This document shows positions 1 to 14,000 of a stretch of DNA of 60,000 nt, piece by piece. The position numbers and the translations under genes were made by a program. Location: NCBI RefSeq assembly GCF_910592395.1, contig NC_088308.1, positions 16,633,501 through 16,693,500 on the forward strand, written 5' to 3'. The notes beneath the pieces were generated by a model, which did not search any database, was not told the origin of the DNA, and saw only the letters and a program-made list of their open reading frames with translations. Position 1 is the first letter of the stretch. Each line of letters opens with the position of its first letter. Source of the stretch: Lineus longissimus. Lineage: Eukaryota; Nemertea; Pilidiophora; Heteronemertea; Lineidae.

Positions 1-37
1 GACATACGCCTGGTTTTACTGTGACGGGTCACATATA
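1..37. mobile_element. Right end of a GTGACCCGTCACAGC-family MITE cut by the window edge
   Basis: GACATACGCCTGGTTTTACT followed by GTGACGGGTCACATAT matches the terminal repeat of the family. Confidence 0.7.
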
Positions 38-1603
38 CCAAATTACACTGCAAAATTTATATATGCTTTTAATAGGCGCAGGACTAAAGTGCATAGTACT
101 ACATTTTGTTTACTGACCAGAGTTTCTTTTTAATGCAAACACAATCAGGTCAAAGCAATGAGTGATAGCAAGAATTCATAAAGACTAAGACTACAGCATC
201 TCAACTAGCACTAGGTTCCAAATTTTGACAATAGGGGGCTTTCGCAAGATAATTCGTCTTCTATTCAATGGCTATCACTACTATTGGCTGGGTGTTGCTT
301 GATTTTTGTCACAAAATACATGCCTCAAATAGTGTAAGTCGATTAGTAGCATTGATTAGGCTAATAAGGAAATGGTATTTTTAACGAGGTTCTATTAAAA
401 ACCCCTCTAAGACAAAGAATGCCCACCATCACGGTATTGCATAGGAAATTAAATAATCCATTTTGTCTCTTGTCTCTGTATCTTCCTTATTGTTAAGAGT
501 TGAGAGCTGAATAAGGTATCATTTTGTTCATCTTGGTAATATATTTACAATGAATCAACAACATTTAGTATCCGAGTTCAGGAAACTTTTATCCACAATG
601 TTGAAGAAAAAAATTTAGTTTTTTTAATTTCTGAAGTTCCAAATTCTTAGTCTTCATGAATTCTTGGTGATAGTAATTACAATAATCCTACACCCAAACA
701 AATGCACTCAATGCAGGTTCCTAATAGATATGACATCCATGGAGAAAAAAAAACAAAAACACACATTTGCCACTTTCCTCCAGCAAGAATTTGGAATTTC
801 CAATCAGGTAAGGTAGTGACCAATCAAATGACTACTCTCATGCTTATTCAGCTCATACAGCATGGACCATTGCGCTTACAAGGCCTCTGATTGGCCAATA
901 TCTGAGCCTTGCATGACGAAAGTGGCGCATGATCTACAAATGTTAGCAATTATATTAAATGATACAATGAAATGCTTTTTACTTCACAGTACCACTATAT
1001 CTAAAGAACTGAAATTTGGGGGATGAATTTTATGCACCGACAGCCATTTTACTTTCATGAGCATATTGTGCATTAAATAGTTGTAGACTATAAAAATAGT
1101 TGTAGACTATGAAAGTTAATGAATAAGACTTCTATTATCAGACTCGGTCAACATATATATTGCAAATGTTTAAACATGAAATTTGTTTATTTCTAACAGA
1201 AGGTCAATCAAACCACCATTCAAATTCCGAAAACAATGCACAGTGCAACCGGCCTCAACCATGAAAGATGAATTTCAACCAAAACCTATGAAAATGCTGC
1301 CAGATGCATTACCTTTTTTCAAAACAGACCTCTTAAAAGCTAGCGATTCTGGAGATGAAATTTAGCAATTTTTACTGACGACATAAAACAGATGATGCAT
1401 TTTTGTCATTCCAAAAGGAAACTATAGGTTAAGTGACAAGGGTGGTTAGGCAAGCACACTTGTTATTTATAAAAAGAAATCTAAAATGTAAAAAACTCGC
1501 AAAAATAAAACAATGCAAAAATTAGGAAGATTATAATATACAGTATACCTCTCAGTCCATGATACAAATATACAAAAATTGTAAAAGTGGTCTCAAAACT
1601 TAC
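1..1603. other. TSC2 intron, left edge
   Basis: Apart from the MITE fragment at 1-37, no exon, ORF with homology or clear repeat was recognised. The next tuberin exons (variable linker, then GAP domain) must lie further left. Confidence 0.55.
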
Positions 1604-1880
1604 TTGCAGTGAACTGACGTCTGAGTGCCCTTTGACTCTTGGTCTCAATGACTTGGAAGTGCTCATCAAACAACGACTCATATTCATTCTCCCCTAAACT
1701 CTCGCTGTCTATCCTCTTGTGCCCATCAACAAACTCATCGGAGTTCCCACCACGGAACAGCGTCGAGATATCATCGAGTGGAAAATCCTGCATCATCATC
1801 GGTATGAACTGATCATTCTGAATCCTCATCATCCAGGAGATGTTACCCGTCGGGCGCCGGATGTACACCTCAGCCCATCC
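1604..1880 (-). CDS. TSC2: Tuberin coding exon 22 (last in window), 5' boundary uncertain
   Basis: Encodes [20 protein letters not shown], then [20 protein letters not shown] and [14 protein letters not shown], ending FTA before GTAAGT. It matches QGWAEILVRRPTGNTSWLM. The homology-based acceptor (CCAG before 1880) is in phase 0, but exon 21 leaves one base. An alternative acceptor (TTCAAG, exon from 1939) gives the right phase but adds about 19 unrelated residues. A small missed exon between 1880 and 2606 is the other explanation. Confidence 0.8.
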
Positions 1881-4800
1881 CTGGCACCAGCAGTTGCAGT
1901 GGTGAGTGTTGATGCGTTCACTCTCTTTCTTTTTCCAACCTTGAAGGCGGAGACAAAAAACACATCAAAGTGAATACGTTACTCCTTTTGAAAACCGATT
2001 CTGATATTGAAGGGAACTGGAACCGCCGAGCGATTTATTCAACTTTTCGACTTTCACCGCCCGAGAAAGTCAAACTTCCAACTTCCTATTCGAGTTCAGA
2101 TTTGTAGCTCCGCCCCCAGTGCCCGAGCATGCGCAGTTCAATTTGTTATTATTGAGAATCATGTGAGAATCACGTGAGTCATGCGATCTTTCATTCATGA
2201 GTTTTCGTAGTAAATTCCATAGTAGTGACGTCACTCAATGATTGACAGCTAGGCGCCTTTTTTCATTCATGCCTCGTTCTGATCACCCGATACGCGGGAA
2301 ATGAAAACGAGGTCATACGAACTGGCTTGGCGGTTCCAGTTCCCTTTAAGTGAAGGAAAGATTCACTCCAGGGACTAGAGTGATGATTGATGATGATGAT
2401 GATGATGACAATGATGATGATGATGATGATGATGATGATGTAAATGAATGCATCAGCCCTAGGAAAACTGTTAAATGGGGATCAGTCACAAAACGATGCT
2501 AGGATGTCATACAATTCAGTTGTAGGTTTGACTCTCGGAGGGCCACCAATGGCCTAACCTACATGTATGTGTCCTCGAGCAAGGCACCATCATGGACCAA
2601 CTTACCCAAAAGCATATCATTGACATCTTCCTCCTTGTCAACACTCAGTGCGACTGTTGACTGGTACGGACTCCTACTTTTGACACTGGAAGGTGAACTC
2701 GTGGCAGAAACGGCCTCAGCTTCATCTGGCAACTGGAAATCAAAGATGTTGTGAAATTTATTCAATGAAAGGCAGGGCTTGCAATAACGATCGTGTTACT
2801 ACTTTAGAGAGGATAGGTGTGAGATTTATTGCATGATTTTTCAATAAAAGTCACTTGTGACCGCACTAAAAACCACTCTAGAGACTGCAGTGAAACCGCC
2901 GCATCGCTGCTGTATAAATGTATTCCCTTGTTTTCATCATATCGACTCCAGCTGAATTCCAAGTTGACCAATATTCTGCTTACCCCACGGCAAAGTTGAA
3001 TGTCGTCTTTGCTGGTTTGTTTTTGAAGTCCGATATCTGAGACCGTCACACTCTTCACTGCTGCTGACTTGTGCCTCCTTCTCTTGGATGCTAGACATTG
3101 CTTCTGGCTATCTTCACAGCTGACACTGGAACCAGAAAAGGAATCGACGTAAAACAAACTGCAACCACCAAGAATTTTCAACGGCATTTTGATTTTACGG
3201 ATTTTGTGAATAATCTCAATTTGTGAAATAGAATGCTTTTTGATTGGATTGAATTGAAATCCTAAAGAAATTATGTTATTCTCCAAAATAAAACTCATGA
3301 ACTTTTTGAATCATTGGATCTCCATCTCTTTATAACATACAGTAGAACCTCTCTTAGCGGACACCTCTCTATTAAGGACACTAGTTTTTGGTTCCAACCA
3401 AGGTGTTTCCATCCAATCTGACCTCTCTAATCAGGACACCTCTCTATTAAGGACGACATCACTTGTCAGTCCCAAGGGTGTCCTTAATAGAGAGGGTCTA
3501 CTGTACATGTACATACCCCACTTTATGAGCATCCTCCCTCTCCTTCTCTTTACTCTCCTTCTCGTCTTGAGATGATCCTTTATAAAGCGAGACGCACTTC
3601 TCGCACAGGCCTCCCTTACCCACACGGCTACCACCCCCACTGGTGGTGACAGTCACCACCTTATTGCCGACCAACCAACTCTGACTTTGGCCTCCTTTCA
3701 ACAAGAACTCTGTCACTGGGCTCCTGAAATGAACCAGCAACCAAAAGTAAGCTCAAACATTTAACATTTCATCATCGAATCTCCTCACAATTACAAAAGC
3801 TTAGTTGTTAATTACTGGTTATTTATATTTTTCTGAGTTGGCTCATGTTGTCACATGATAGGACACAGCAACGTGATGTTAAAGGGAAAATATAGGCAGC
3901 AGCTATTCAGGCAAGATAAAGTTACACAAAGTCGCCAATAGGGGTCTCTCACATCTCACAGTACGTCGAAATGATTCATGCTTGTAAGAGGAATGTATTT
4001 AGTGCGGAGTCTGACATGATCTAGGGCCCTTACTGTGTATATTAGTCACTTGAAGATGGCCAGATTAGCCCCTCTGCTCCTGCCTACAGTCCCCCTTTAA
4101 AGAGCAAAAGTCACCATCCTCTATATTTTCAGGGGGAGATTGAGGATTAAAAAACGGTCATTACTCACCGCTTAGGCATAGATGAACAAGACGAGAATGT
4201 GTATCGTGCCATCATATCTAAACAAGTCTCAGTAAGCTCTTTATGGAAAGTTGACATCTCCTCGTTAGGAAACTGAGGCTCGGAATCTTGACGCTGTCCA
4301 GCCATGTGCCCGGCGACACTCACAGGACGCATAGGTTTTCTTAAAGGTAAATTAAACAAATGAAACAGGGCCTTAGCAGAAGGCTGATTAAAGCTATGCT
4401 GACAGAAGAGGCACAGTGGAAAAACCGATATTCAAAATTATCAACAGCACCTGTCAATTAGTGCCCAGGAACAGATCAGTCAATATAGCTTAAAATCTAA
4501 CAGTTGACACGGCCACTTGACAGACAATGTTATGGCCCAATAGAAAAAACTTGATTTTCTTTAAATTTTTGGATAAATACAGAAGTTTAAATGATGAGTT
4601 ACAACAGTCGGACAATTTCAATGTTGAGAAGAAAACAAATCTTTATTAGAAACAAAATACTGCAACAATGAAATTAACTTGTTAACCACCCCAAACCCCA
4701 AGATAGATGCCGTCTTTTTACATCTCAGCACACTCAGTTGAAACTTTTTTCAGAGAAAGGGCTAGATATTTGTACATGTAAAATGTCCAAGAACGTAATT

Positions 4801-7800
4801 TGACAGCAAGCTCTACCAGCAATTCACTTTATATACATGAAGGCATCTATCTTTGTAAAATGCAAATTGATTCAACAGGTTAATGCTAAAGTTCATTACA
4901 ACACTCTACTTACCCGCCACTGGTTGGAAAGATTGAAAAGAACGAAACATTAATCAGGTTTAAAAGACAAATCCGTTGTCATCAATTGGTCAGAGTCTCA
5001 CTGACGTAATAGCAAACTCCTTATGGCCATATCTATTGAACCAGTATCTTCGATTACTCTTAAAGTGATACTATGATGTGATTTACAACTTTGCAGAAAT
5101 ACGTCCGTTTTTAATTGTTGATCACAAATGTAAAGCTCAAATTTTCCATTTTTGAATAGATTTATTATAAAATCGCTGAATGTAAACCACCGCGACCGTG
5201 AAAATGTTCATGCTGTGACGTCATCAACGAAAACGGCATCGAAGTGAGCCGTCCGGGTGGGATTAAACCATCAATTTCTAGAAAATGTGCATTTCGATTC
5301 GAAAAACCTTACCGATTTATGAGAAAGTGACGAAGTCATTTGTCAAAAACAGCTAAAACATTATATGGTGAAATTTGACACGAGTTACCCTTTTAACAGT
5401 AAACTTTTACTTTACAATGGGATTTTTAAGCAGCAGTCCCCGGCACGCGACATTAATGTTGCACTCCTAGCCGATTTTGTAGCCTGGCGCGATTGTACTG
5501 TCGGCACCCTTTTATACTCTGTGTCCCGTCTTGTGTCAACTATTATGCTTGCTTTTTCTGCCCGGCCCCGCTCACTTTGCCAGGGGGGTGGCGTCTCTTT
5601 CGGTGAGAATGGCGAGGCCTCTCCTCCTCGACGACAGAACCGGCAACCCCGGCTCGGCTGAGAAGGGTCTGGTCAGATTACCGGTGCGCGCTTTTTAAGC
5701 TATGTATTTGTTTGTATTTTCATGTTGTTCTTGTACCTGTACTTTTTGTATGTTCGGAGGTTTTAAAGTGATACTATGATGTGATTTACAACTTTGCGGA
5801 AATACGTCCGTTTTTAATTGTTGATCACAAATGTAAAGCTCAAATTTTCCATTTTTGATTAGATTTATTATAAAATCGTTGAATGTAAACCACCGCGACC
5901 ACGAAAATGTTCATGTTGTGACGTCATCAACTAAAACGGCGTCGAAGTGAGCCGTCCGGGTGGGATTAAACCATAAATTTCTAGAAAATGTGCATTTCGA
6001 TTCGAAAACCTCACCGATTTATGAGAAAGTGACAAAGTCATTTGTCAATGAAATGGCCAGGGCCATTGTGCTCACCTCATGTGGAGGAAAGATGGATAAA
6101 GAGCATGGTATTGTGTCATGTAGTGTTAGGTTTGATGTAGGTCCAAGCAATTACAATTTCCCCAAAATGGCCAATTTACAGTACCTTCGACCTCTGTGAC
6201 CTTGAAAAGTAGGTCAAATCAAAGAAGACCCGGGTGACACATTGAATGGTTGTTAGAATTAGATGTACCTATGATATAAAATTGGTGCCAATCGGGCAAG
6301 TCATTACTAGGAATAATGGCATTTTGAAGAATTTAGGATTTGGCCCCCTCCCTGGAGGCCAAACGGCAAATCAGATCGCACCAAACTTCGGTACCTGAGA
6401 TCACCTGACCAAGGGGTACATGTGTACTTAATTTGTGATCAATAGTCATTGCAGTTAAGAAACGTGCCATAGTTACGGCCTGACAGCGAATTTACGCCAT
6501 TTGACCTCTGTGACCTTGACAAGAAGGTCAAATTAAAAACCTGTGTGACATATACTGTATGGTGGTTAGATGTACCCATGATATCAAATTGGTGGCAATC
6601 GGGCAAGAAGTTAAGGAATAATCACATTTTTAAGGTTTTTAGATTTTGCCCCCTGGTGGTCAAGTGGTGAATCATAATGGACCAAACTTCAGTCCCTGAG
6701 ATCACCTGACTAAGGGGTAAATGTGTACCAAATTTGGTATCAATAGTCATTGCAGTTTAGAAACGTGCCATCGTTACATCCTAACGGCCAATTTACACCA
6801 TTTGACCTCTGTGACCTTGAAAAGGAGGTCAAATCAAAAACCCGGAGGATATATGATGCACCTATGCTAGAAGTACCTACCATATTTTTTTCAAAAATTC
6901 CCGACTACTATTAAGGGAGATATTACATATTTTCACTTTTAACGTTTGGCCCCCTGGTGGCCAAACCATGAAACGAATCGGACCGAAACTTGGTCTCCAA
7001 GGTGTCATTACATCAAGGTTACATGTGTACCAAGTTTCAACTCAATAGCTCTAACAGTTACGAAACGTGCCCTGCTAACGGACGACGGACGACGGCGACG
7101 ACGACGGACGACGGACGCCACGGTATGGGATAAGCTCACCTCTGCTAAGAGGTGAGCTAAAAACAGCTAAAACATTATATGGTGAAATTTGACACGAGTT
7201 ACCCTTTAATAATAATAATAGATATTGAAGCAGGATAGTACAAGGGTGAAAGAACAATTTGGTTGGTGTGTACTACTCATCACTTCCGGTATTGATAATA
7301 ATAATAATAATAATAATAATAATGTTTTAATTCTCTGACATAAGACGGGAACACTTTACAACAAACAAGTTCAAAGAGTTTCATAAGTTTTCTTATCCAT
7401 TGTTTGAGTATGTTTGCTTGCACATTAAGTAAGGTGGTTGACCAAGCTCTTCATCTTGCCAGAAGCCCCTGTCATTCCTCAACGTAAACCAAGCAGTATG
7501 GCTGCATCATATATTATTCTTTTATCAAGAAAAAGAAAACAAGTCCAATCTTATATAGTGTAAGTAAGGAGGATCGTTGAAAGCTGCCTTGTACTATTGT
7601 ATTGATCAACTGGGGCCGAGTGCACTGCAGTATTCAGCTCTCCTCGACCAGCTTGAACCTGGAGATGAGTTAAACATAATGTCGTACCTTTTATATGATG
7701 ACTCGCCAACACTTCTAAGCCTCCTCCTATCACTGGAGTCTTGGTTCATCATGGCAAGGTTCAGCTTAGCGGTCTCCTCGAACTGGTTCAGGACATTGGC

Positions 7801-10800
7801 ACGAAGATTCTGAAAATTGAAATGATTCCAGGATGTGACAAGAGTACCTAAGTTTCAGTTGGAATCTGCAGCAGGCTTTCTGGCCAACTGCAAGACCTTT
7901 TTAGGGCAAAATTTAGGGCATTTTAGTTCACATTTTATAGGGAGTTGTAGGGGAGGTAGTTGTATACCCTAAATCACCTTACAATTGGCTACAAATATTG
8001 TAGCCAATTTGAAGGTGATTTAGGGTAAATGATTGATTATCTAATGGACTACCTCATAATTTCCAGGATTTCATGCACACACTCACAAAATACTTGTCAA
8101 GATGGGTCAAGCATACCTTCTCTGCCAATGTGTTGGAGACCGGCAATCAAATCTGGCATCATCGTCACTTACATAATTATAAGCAGGATCCTATGATTCC
8201 AAAAGGAACCAGATTCGATGACTGTCGGATAACCAACACCAGGATATGAGAAGATATTCCAGTCACATCAGACATTGAGCAGCGCGTGATCACAGGAAAA
8301 AGAGAAAATCTGGGATTTTTTGGGAAAATGAACTCAATTTGATTGAAATTAGGGTTTTTTAGTCAAAGTGAAAAAAATAAGGGATTTTTAGGATTTTTAG
8401 GGCTGCCAGAAAGCCTGCTACAGTCTGATCAGGAATGCTGATGTTGATTTCCTCTTCTCCTTTGAGGTTTTCTCCTCGAGACAGCACACATCAGTCATCA
8501 GTCAAGTACTGCACACCATGAAATGTTCGCAAAGCTGGAAATTGGCAAATTCGTTCATTTTCAATTTAATAGTGGTATTACAAATACATGTACATGAAAT
8601 AGTGCATTCGCTGCTATAGAAACATGAGGTCACATACCCTATTGATGTAAGTCACAAATGTTTTTCTGAAGGGCAGACGGCACTTGAGAAACCACATTGC
8701 AATGAGGTGATGTGCCAGTGACACGGTGTAGTGGCCAAACCTAAAAGATAATGTAGCATTTATTACAGGAAAGGAGACTAAAATTCGTCATGTCTTGGTC
8801 GTGAGAACATCGCACCATATCACATAACTATCTTTAGATAAAGCTAAGAAAAAACTGGTCATGCAATCGAAAGCAGCAAGGCTGATAGCATAATATATAA
8901 AAATGTTCTGTCCGCTTCAGTTGAACTGGTGATCTCAACGTGTCAGCCACACTATGATCAAACTTATGGCCCAGCAAGAAAATGTTCTTAAAAATGCATA
9001 CTTACTTGAAAGGATTCGTGTACGGCAAAGCTATTGCAAATATACTCATGTATTGCTCCTCAACAAAGTTGGTGTAAAGCTTGGGCAACCTAATAAGACC
9101 TGAAGAAAAAAAAGATAGATGTGTCTACCAAAGATAATCTTTGTTATTCTAAAAGCCTTTTGTTTGGGTAGTTGATAAAGCTTGGAATCAGTGAAACCAT
9201 GTAACCAGTGATAAACCTTGGAATAGTCAGTACTAAACCGTGGAATCACTGTGCAAGTTCCGCGTGAAATCGGGCGCGTTCCTTCCTGGGTTGTTCTAAA
9301 ATATAGATTATTGAATCGGAAATGCGACTGATTCCTAAACTACTGTCAAATTCCGATCTGATCATGTAAAAATAAGCTTCAAATATTGATTAGGTTCCAA
9401 TGGCATTATTTCATGTTTTTATGCATTTTTAGGACTGATTCCATGGTTTAGCACAGGTTACATGGTTTCACTGATTCCAAGTTTTATCAACTACCTTTTG
9501 TTTGTTGCAGGTGCTTGAAAGGAGATATTAGGACATTTCAATCAACAACTATAGTCCATTCCTAAATATTATGTCCGCATCGTTTGGTGCTCTGAAGGAC
9601 AAACTACTGGTCGGATTACTTTGAAGGTTGTTTTTTATTGATCCTTGCCTCAAAACCAAACAGGATTTATGGGTTCAGCAATCCCGATGCAGAAATAAAA
9701 AAATTTGTTCAGCTATAAAGTTCTTTTGGAGTCCCCTAGATAGACCATATTTTGTTTCGGAATATTTCTCATTCATTCATTCTTGGCACATGAATAGATT
9801 GACACAAAAAAATAATAACCTGAACATTTCATCCAGATTGGTCAAGAAATAAACCGTACAGAGCAGAAAATGTCCGAATTCAATGCACTACGTCAATGTA
9901 CAGTAATGCACACAAAATAATTTTTTCAGTACCATGGTTACTATAATGAAATGGCCAGGGCCATTGTGCTCACCTCAAGTGGAGGAAAGATGGATAAAGA
10001 GCATGGTCTTGTGTCATGTAGTGTTAGGTTTGATGTAGGTCCAAGCAATTACAATTTCCCCAAAATGGCCAATTTACAGTACATTCGACCTCTGTGACCT
10101 TGAAAAGGAGGTCAAATCAAAGAAGACCCGGGTGACACATTGAATGGTTGTTAGAATTAGATGTACCTATGATATAAAATTGGTGCCAATCGGGCAAGTC
10201 ATTACTAGGAATAATGGCATTTTGAAGAATTTAGGATTTGGCCCTCTCCCTGGAGGCCAAACGGCAAATCAGATTGCAACAAACTTCGGTACCTGAGATC
10301 ACCTGACCAAGGGGTACATGTGTACTTAATTTGTGATCAATAGTCATTGCAGTTAAGAAACGTGCCATAGTTACGGCCTGACGGCGAATTTAGGCCATTT
10401 GACCTCTGTGACCTTGACAAGAAGGTCAAATTAAAAACCTGTGTGACATATACTGTATGGTGGTTAGATGTACCCATGGTATCAAATTGGTGGCAATCGG
10501 GCAAGAAGTTAAGGAATAATCACATTTTTAAGGTTTTTGGATTTTGCCCCCTGGTGGTCAAGTGGTGAATCATATTGGACCAAACTTCGTTCCCTGAGAT
10601 CACCTGACTAAGGGGTAAATGTGTACCAAATTTGGTATCAATAGTCATTGCAGTTTAGAAACGTGCCATCGTTACATCCTAACGGCCAATTTACACCATT
10701 TGACCTCTGTGACCTTGAAAAGGAGGTCAAATCAAAAACCCGGAGGATATATGATGCACCTTTGCTAGAAGTACCTACCATATTTTTTTCAAAATTTCCC

Positions 10801-10984
10801 GACTACTATTAAGGGAGATATTGCATATTTTCACTTTTAACGTTTGGCCCCCTGGTGGCCAAACCATGAAACGAATCGGACCGAAACTTGGTCTCCCAGG
10901 TGTCATTACATAAGGGTACATGTGTACCAAGTTTCAACTCAATAGCTCTAACAGTTACGAAACGTGCCCTGCTAACGGACGACG

Positions 10985-11046
<62 letters not shown>

Positions 11047-14000
11047 ACGACGGACGCCACGGTATGGGATAAGCTCACCTCTGCTAAGAGGTGAGCTAAA
11101 AATGAGAAAATCTTGTTTGGTTTTGAGGTGAAGACCAATAAAAACCAAACTTCAAAGAATTCCAACCAATAGTTCGCCCTCCAGAGCCCAAAACGATGTG
11201 GACATAACATTTACGAATGGACTATAGAAGACCTAGAGTTATTATAAAATGACAAGGGCAGAGCATGACTCGAAGCAAGCATAACAGGATGTGGCATCAC
11301 CTATATTCCACAAGTACCGTTGTGCCAAAAACCAACTTCATCAATCGAAAAGATACACGCAGCCATGGAAAACTACCTACTTGACAAAAATTCTAATTTA
11401 GGACTCGCAACAGACACGGTCGATGACGTCTTGGAGAGTTTGAGCAATACAGATGGAATCTGCCGCATCATCGTGTCCTGCATCTCCAGCATGCATACAG
11501 TCATGGCCGAGATGGAGACCTTCGCGCATCGGGATATCAGACCAAACTCCAGGCAACGGATCAACTGCATCTAAAAAACAAATGCAGCCATGTCTTACAT
11601 GTAACATTTTCTGTCAATGAGGAACCTGCAGAAATAAAAATCCAGATGGCAGCACCAGAACTAAAAGGTACACTTCCAGTGCATTTTCCATTAAAATTAA
11701 GTTTTGTTGATTTTCTCCCTAAAACTAGTCAAAATAGAATTAAGGACCAATAAAACAACATTTTTGGTGCTATTTCCCCCTGTAGAGTAATTAAGGGAGG
11801 AAATATTCAATAATCATTGACCCGGGAAATGGCTTCCTCATGGGCCACTTGCCTGCAGGGCCCCCTATTGGCAGGTTTTGTTGTACAGGTTCCTCATTGT
11901 GATGAAACCTGAAATGGGAGTCTGTTTGTGCGAGTCTGAATTTTGCATTTATCTTCTCGGTTTCTTGAACATAGTAAGAATAACTGCTCCAAAGAGACTC
12001 ATACTCTCGAGCTTTTGGTTAAAAGTTTTTCTCACTCTAATGACTCTGCCATTATGCCGCATTTAATCTTACCTTATGCTTTTTATCGAGAGCCATGTGA
12101 TACAAGGAGAGGCCTGTGAGTGGTGGAAAGAAGTAGGTGTGGAAATCGAGCATGATGAAACCAGTTGGAGTGTTCTGAAGTCGCCGCAGCATGCCTTTAT
12201 CACTGACCTTAGTGAGAAAACAAATTAACAATTAGAAAGAATGATTGATAGTTTTAGGGCAACTTCGGATTCTGAAAAGGCAGGGGCAATTTTCAGCCAA
12301 AAAGAGGGCATTTTTCATCACGGCATTAAAGAAAACGACAATTGTTATAGTTTACTGGCTTTGTTAGTCAAATGAAGTTTAAGGGAAATAGTGGTGTTAA
12401 AAAAGTTATCCTACCATATCACAGAGCCTTGTGCATAATCTCTGTATACTTGACTGGGAGGAGAGAATCAGACTCTTGTTCCGCAGCACCAGGGGTAACT
12501 GTTCTAGCACCAGCATGAGCACTGGCCAGTCCAACTCCTGCTCCAATGAAGTCAGGATGACTAGAAATGCCTCCGAGTAGGGAATCACGGCCTGCTTGAG
12601 TTGGGAGACGGGACTAGGTGTCGGTGTGACCTGCTGGGGAGGACTTGTCACACTGATTCTTTTCTCAACGTGGTCATTTCTGAAAAAATTTGTGGGGGTT
12701 ATTTTTCTTTAGAAACATCAGTAATATACATGCAGAATCAGTTGTCTTAAAGGCCGTAGCCAGCAGGCTCCAAAAGAGGACATTTTAGCCTTAAGGACTA
12801 CTTCTTTGGTGGGAAAAGGCCTGCAGGGCACCAGGCATAACATTGGACTGATTTTCAAAAGAGGTCATTTCTAGGGACAGCAGAAAAGGATGACCATTGC
12901 CCCTTTTTAAGCCTTATGCATTTTGAAAGATGTTACTTACAAACAAATAGCCGGCCCACAACCACAGAAGCAGAAAATTCTCAAAGCAAAGCCACTGGTG
13001 CTGACCAACACCATGCAGTATTGCCATTGCCAAACAAACACACAAGCTACAACTTGGTTCAATATACATGTACTGCTTTTTTTTTCCTCAGTTGAAGAAT
13101 ATCCGACATCCAATTTAATGTAGCAAGTATCAAAAAATGCAATTTCTTTGGCCAACAGCTGTAAGACTAAACCAAAAGGAGCCAAGGTGACTAAAACAGA
13201 TTCTAGGCAATCAGATGTGAAAAAGACATGAACTGACTGCGAGTCAGAATACTGAACGGGACAAGATGCAGTCCTCTGTAGGATGTTAGAACAAACTATA
13301 AGCACGCTAGAGATATCTATCACATGATACATTCATTAAGCTCACACTGACAACAGAATTGTGTTATTCTTCATTCCACAATGAATATTGGTGAGTATTC
13401 AAATTATACATTGTCAGTGGAATGAATAATAAATCTGTTCTGTCAACAGAAGTAGACTGTTAGATATTAATAGTGCAAGGCAAGCAGAAAAGTGATCAAC
13501 CCATTTACTCAGCACTCTACTCACTCAAAATCAGTGGGTATATTTTAAACTGACAGCATTATTCTCTAAGGACAAAGTGCTGTCCTAGGCAAATATACCT
13601 TGATAAATTTTGCCCGCAGTGACTATTTTTTGAGGCCATGGGTAGATCACTTACATGTTTTAAGGCGAAGACATGTCATTTTATTTTGGCACTGAAATGC
13701 CTCCTGAGAGAACATATTAAGCACAATGATCATTATGACCAAACAACTGCATACACTCAGTGTTACTTCACAAAAGCTGAGGGGGGGGGGTGTGGGGGAA
13801 AAGCACCTACCTTATTGGTTCAGTGAGCAGAGCCATGAACAGACTATATCAAATGTAAGGGGTATGCTAATGAGTGTTCAATTTTGAAGTTTTTCTCCAC
13901 AACTGGCAATACAAAAATTTCAAACCTGTCACCTGGTGGTATTTTGAATATTAACGTCTAAATTTCGAACTATGAAGCCTTGACAAGTGCTATGAAGACA

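Noticed and set aside
4900-4930. Splice-like signals (acceptor CCAACCAG followed closely by GTAAGT) suggesting a TSC2 micro-exon
   Set aside because: Exons 17 and 18 join in correct phase without it, and only six bases would lie between the sites.
10809-11210. 133-codon minus-strand ORF with a long arginine run, and an overlapping 68-codon plus-strand ORF
   Set aside because: Both are the (ACG)n microsatellite and repeat ends read in frame; the other copy of the repeat lacks the tract.
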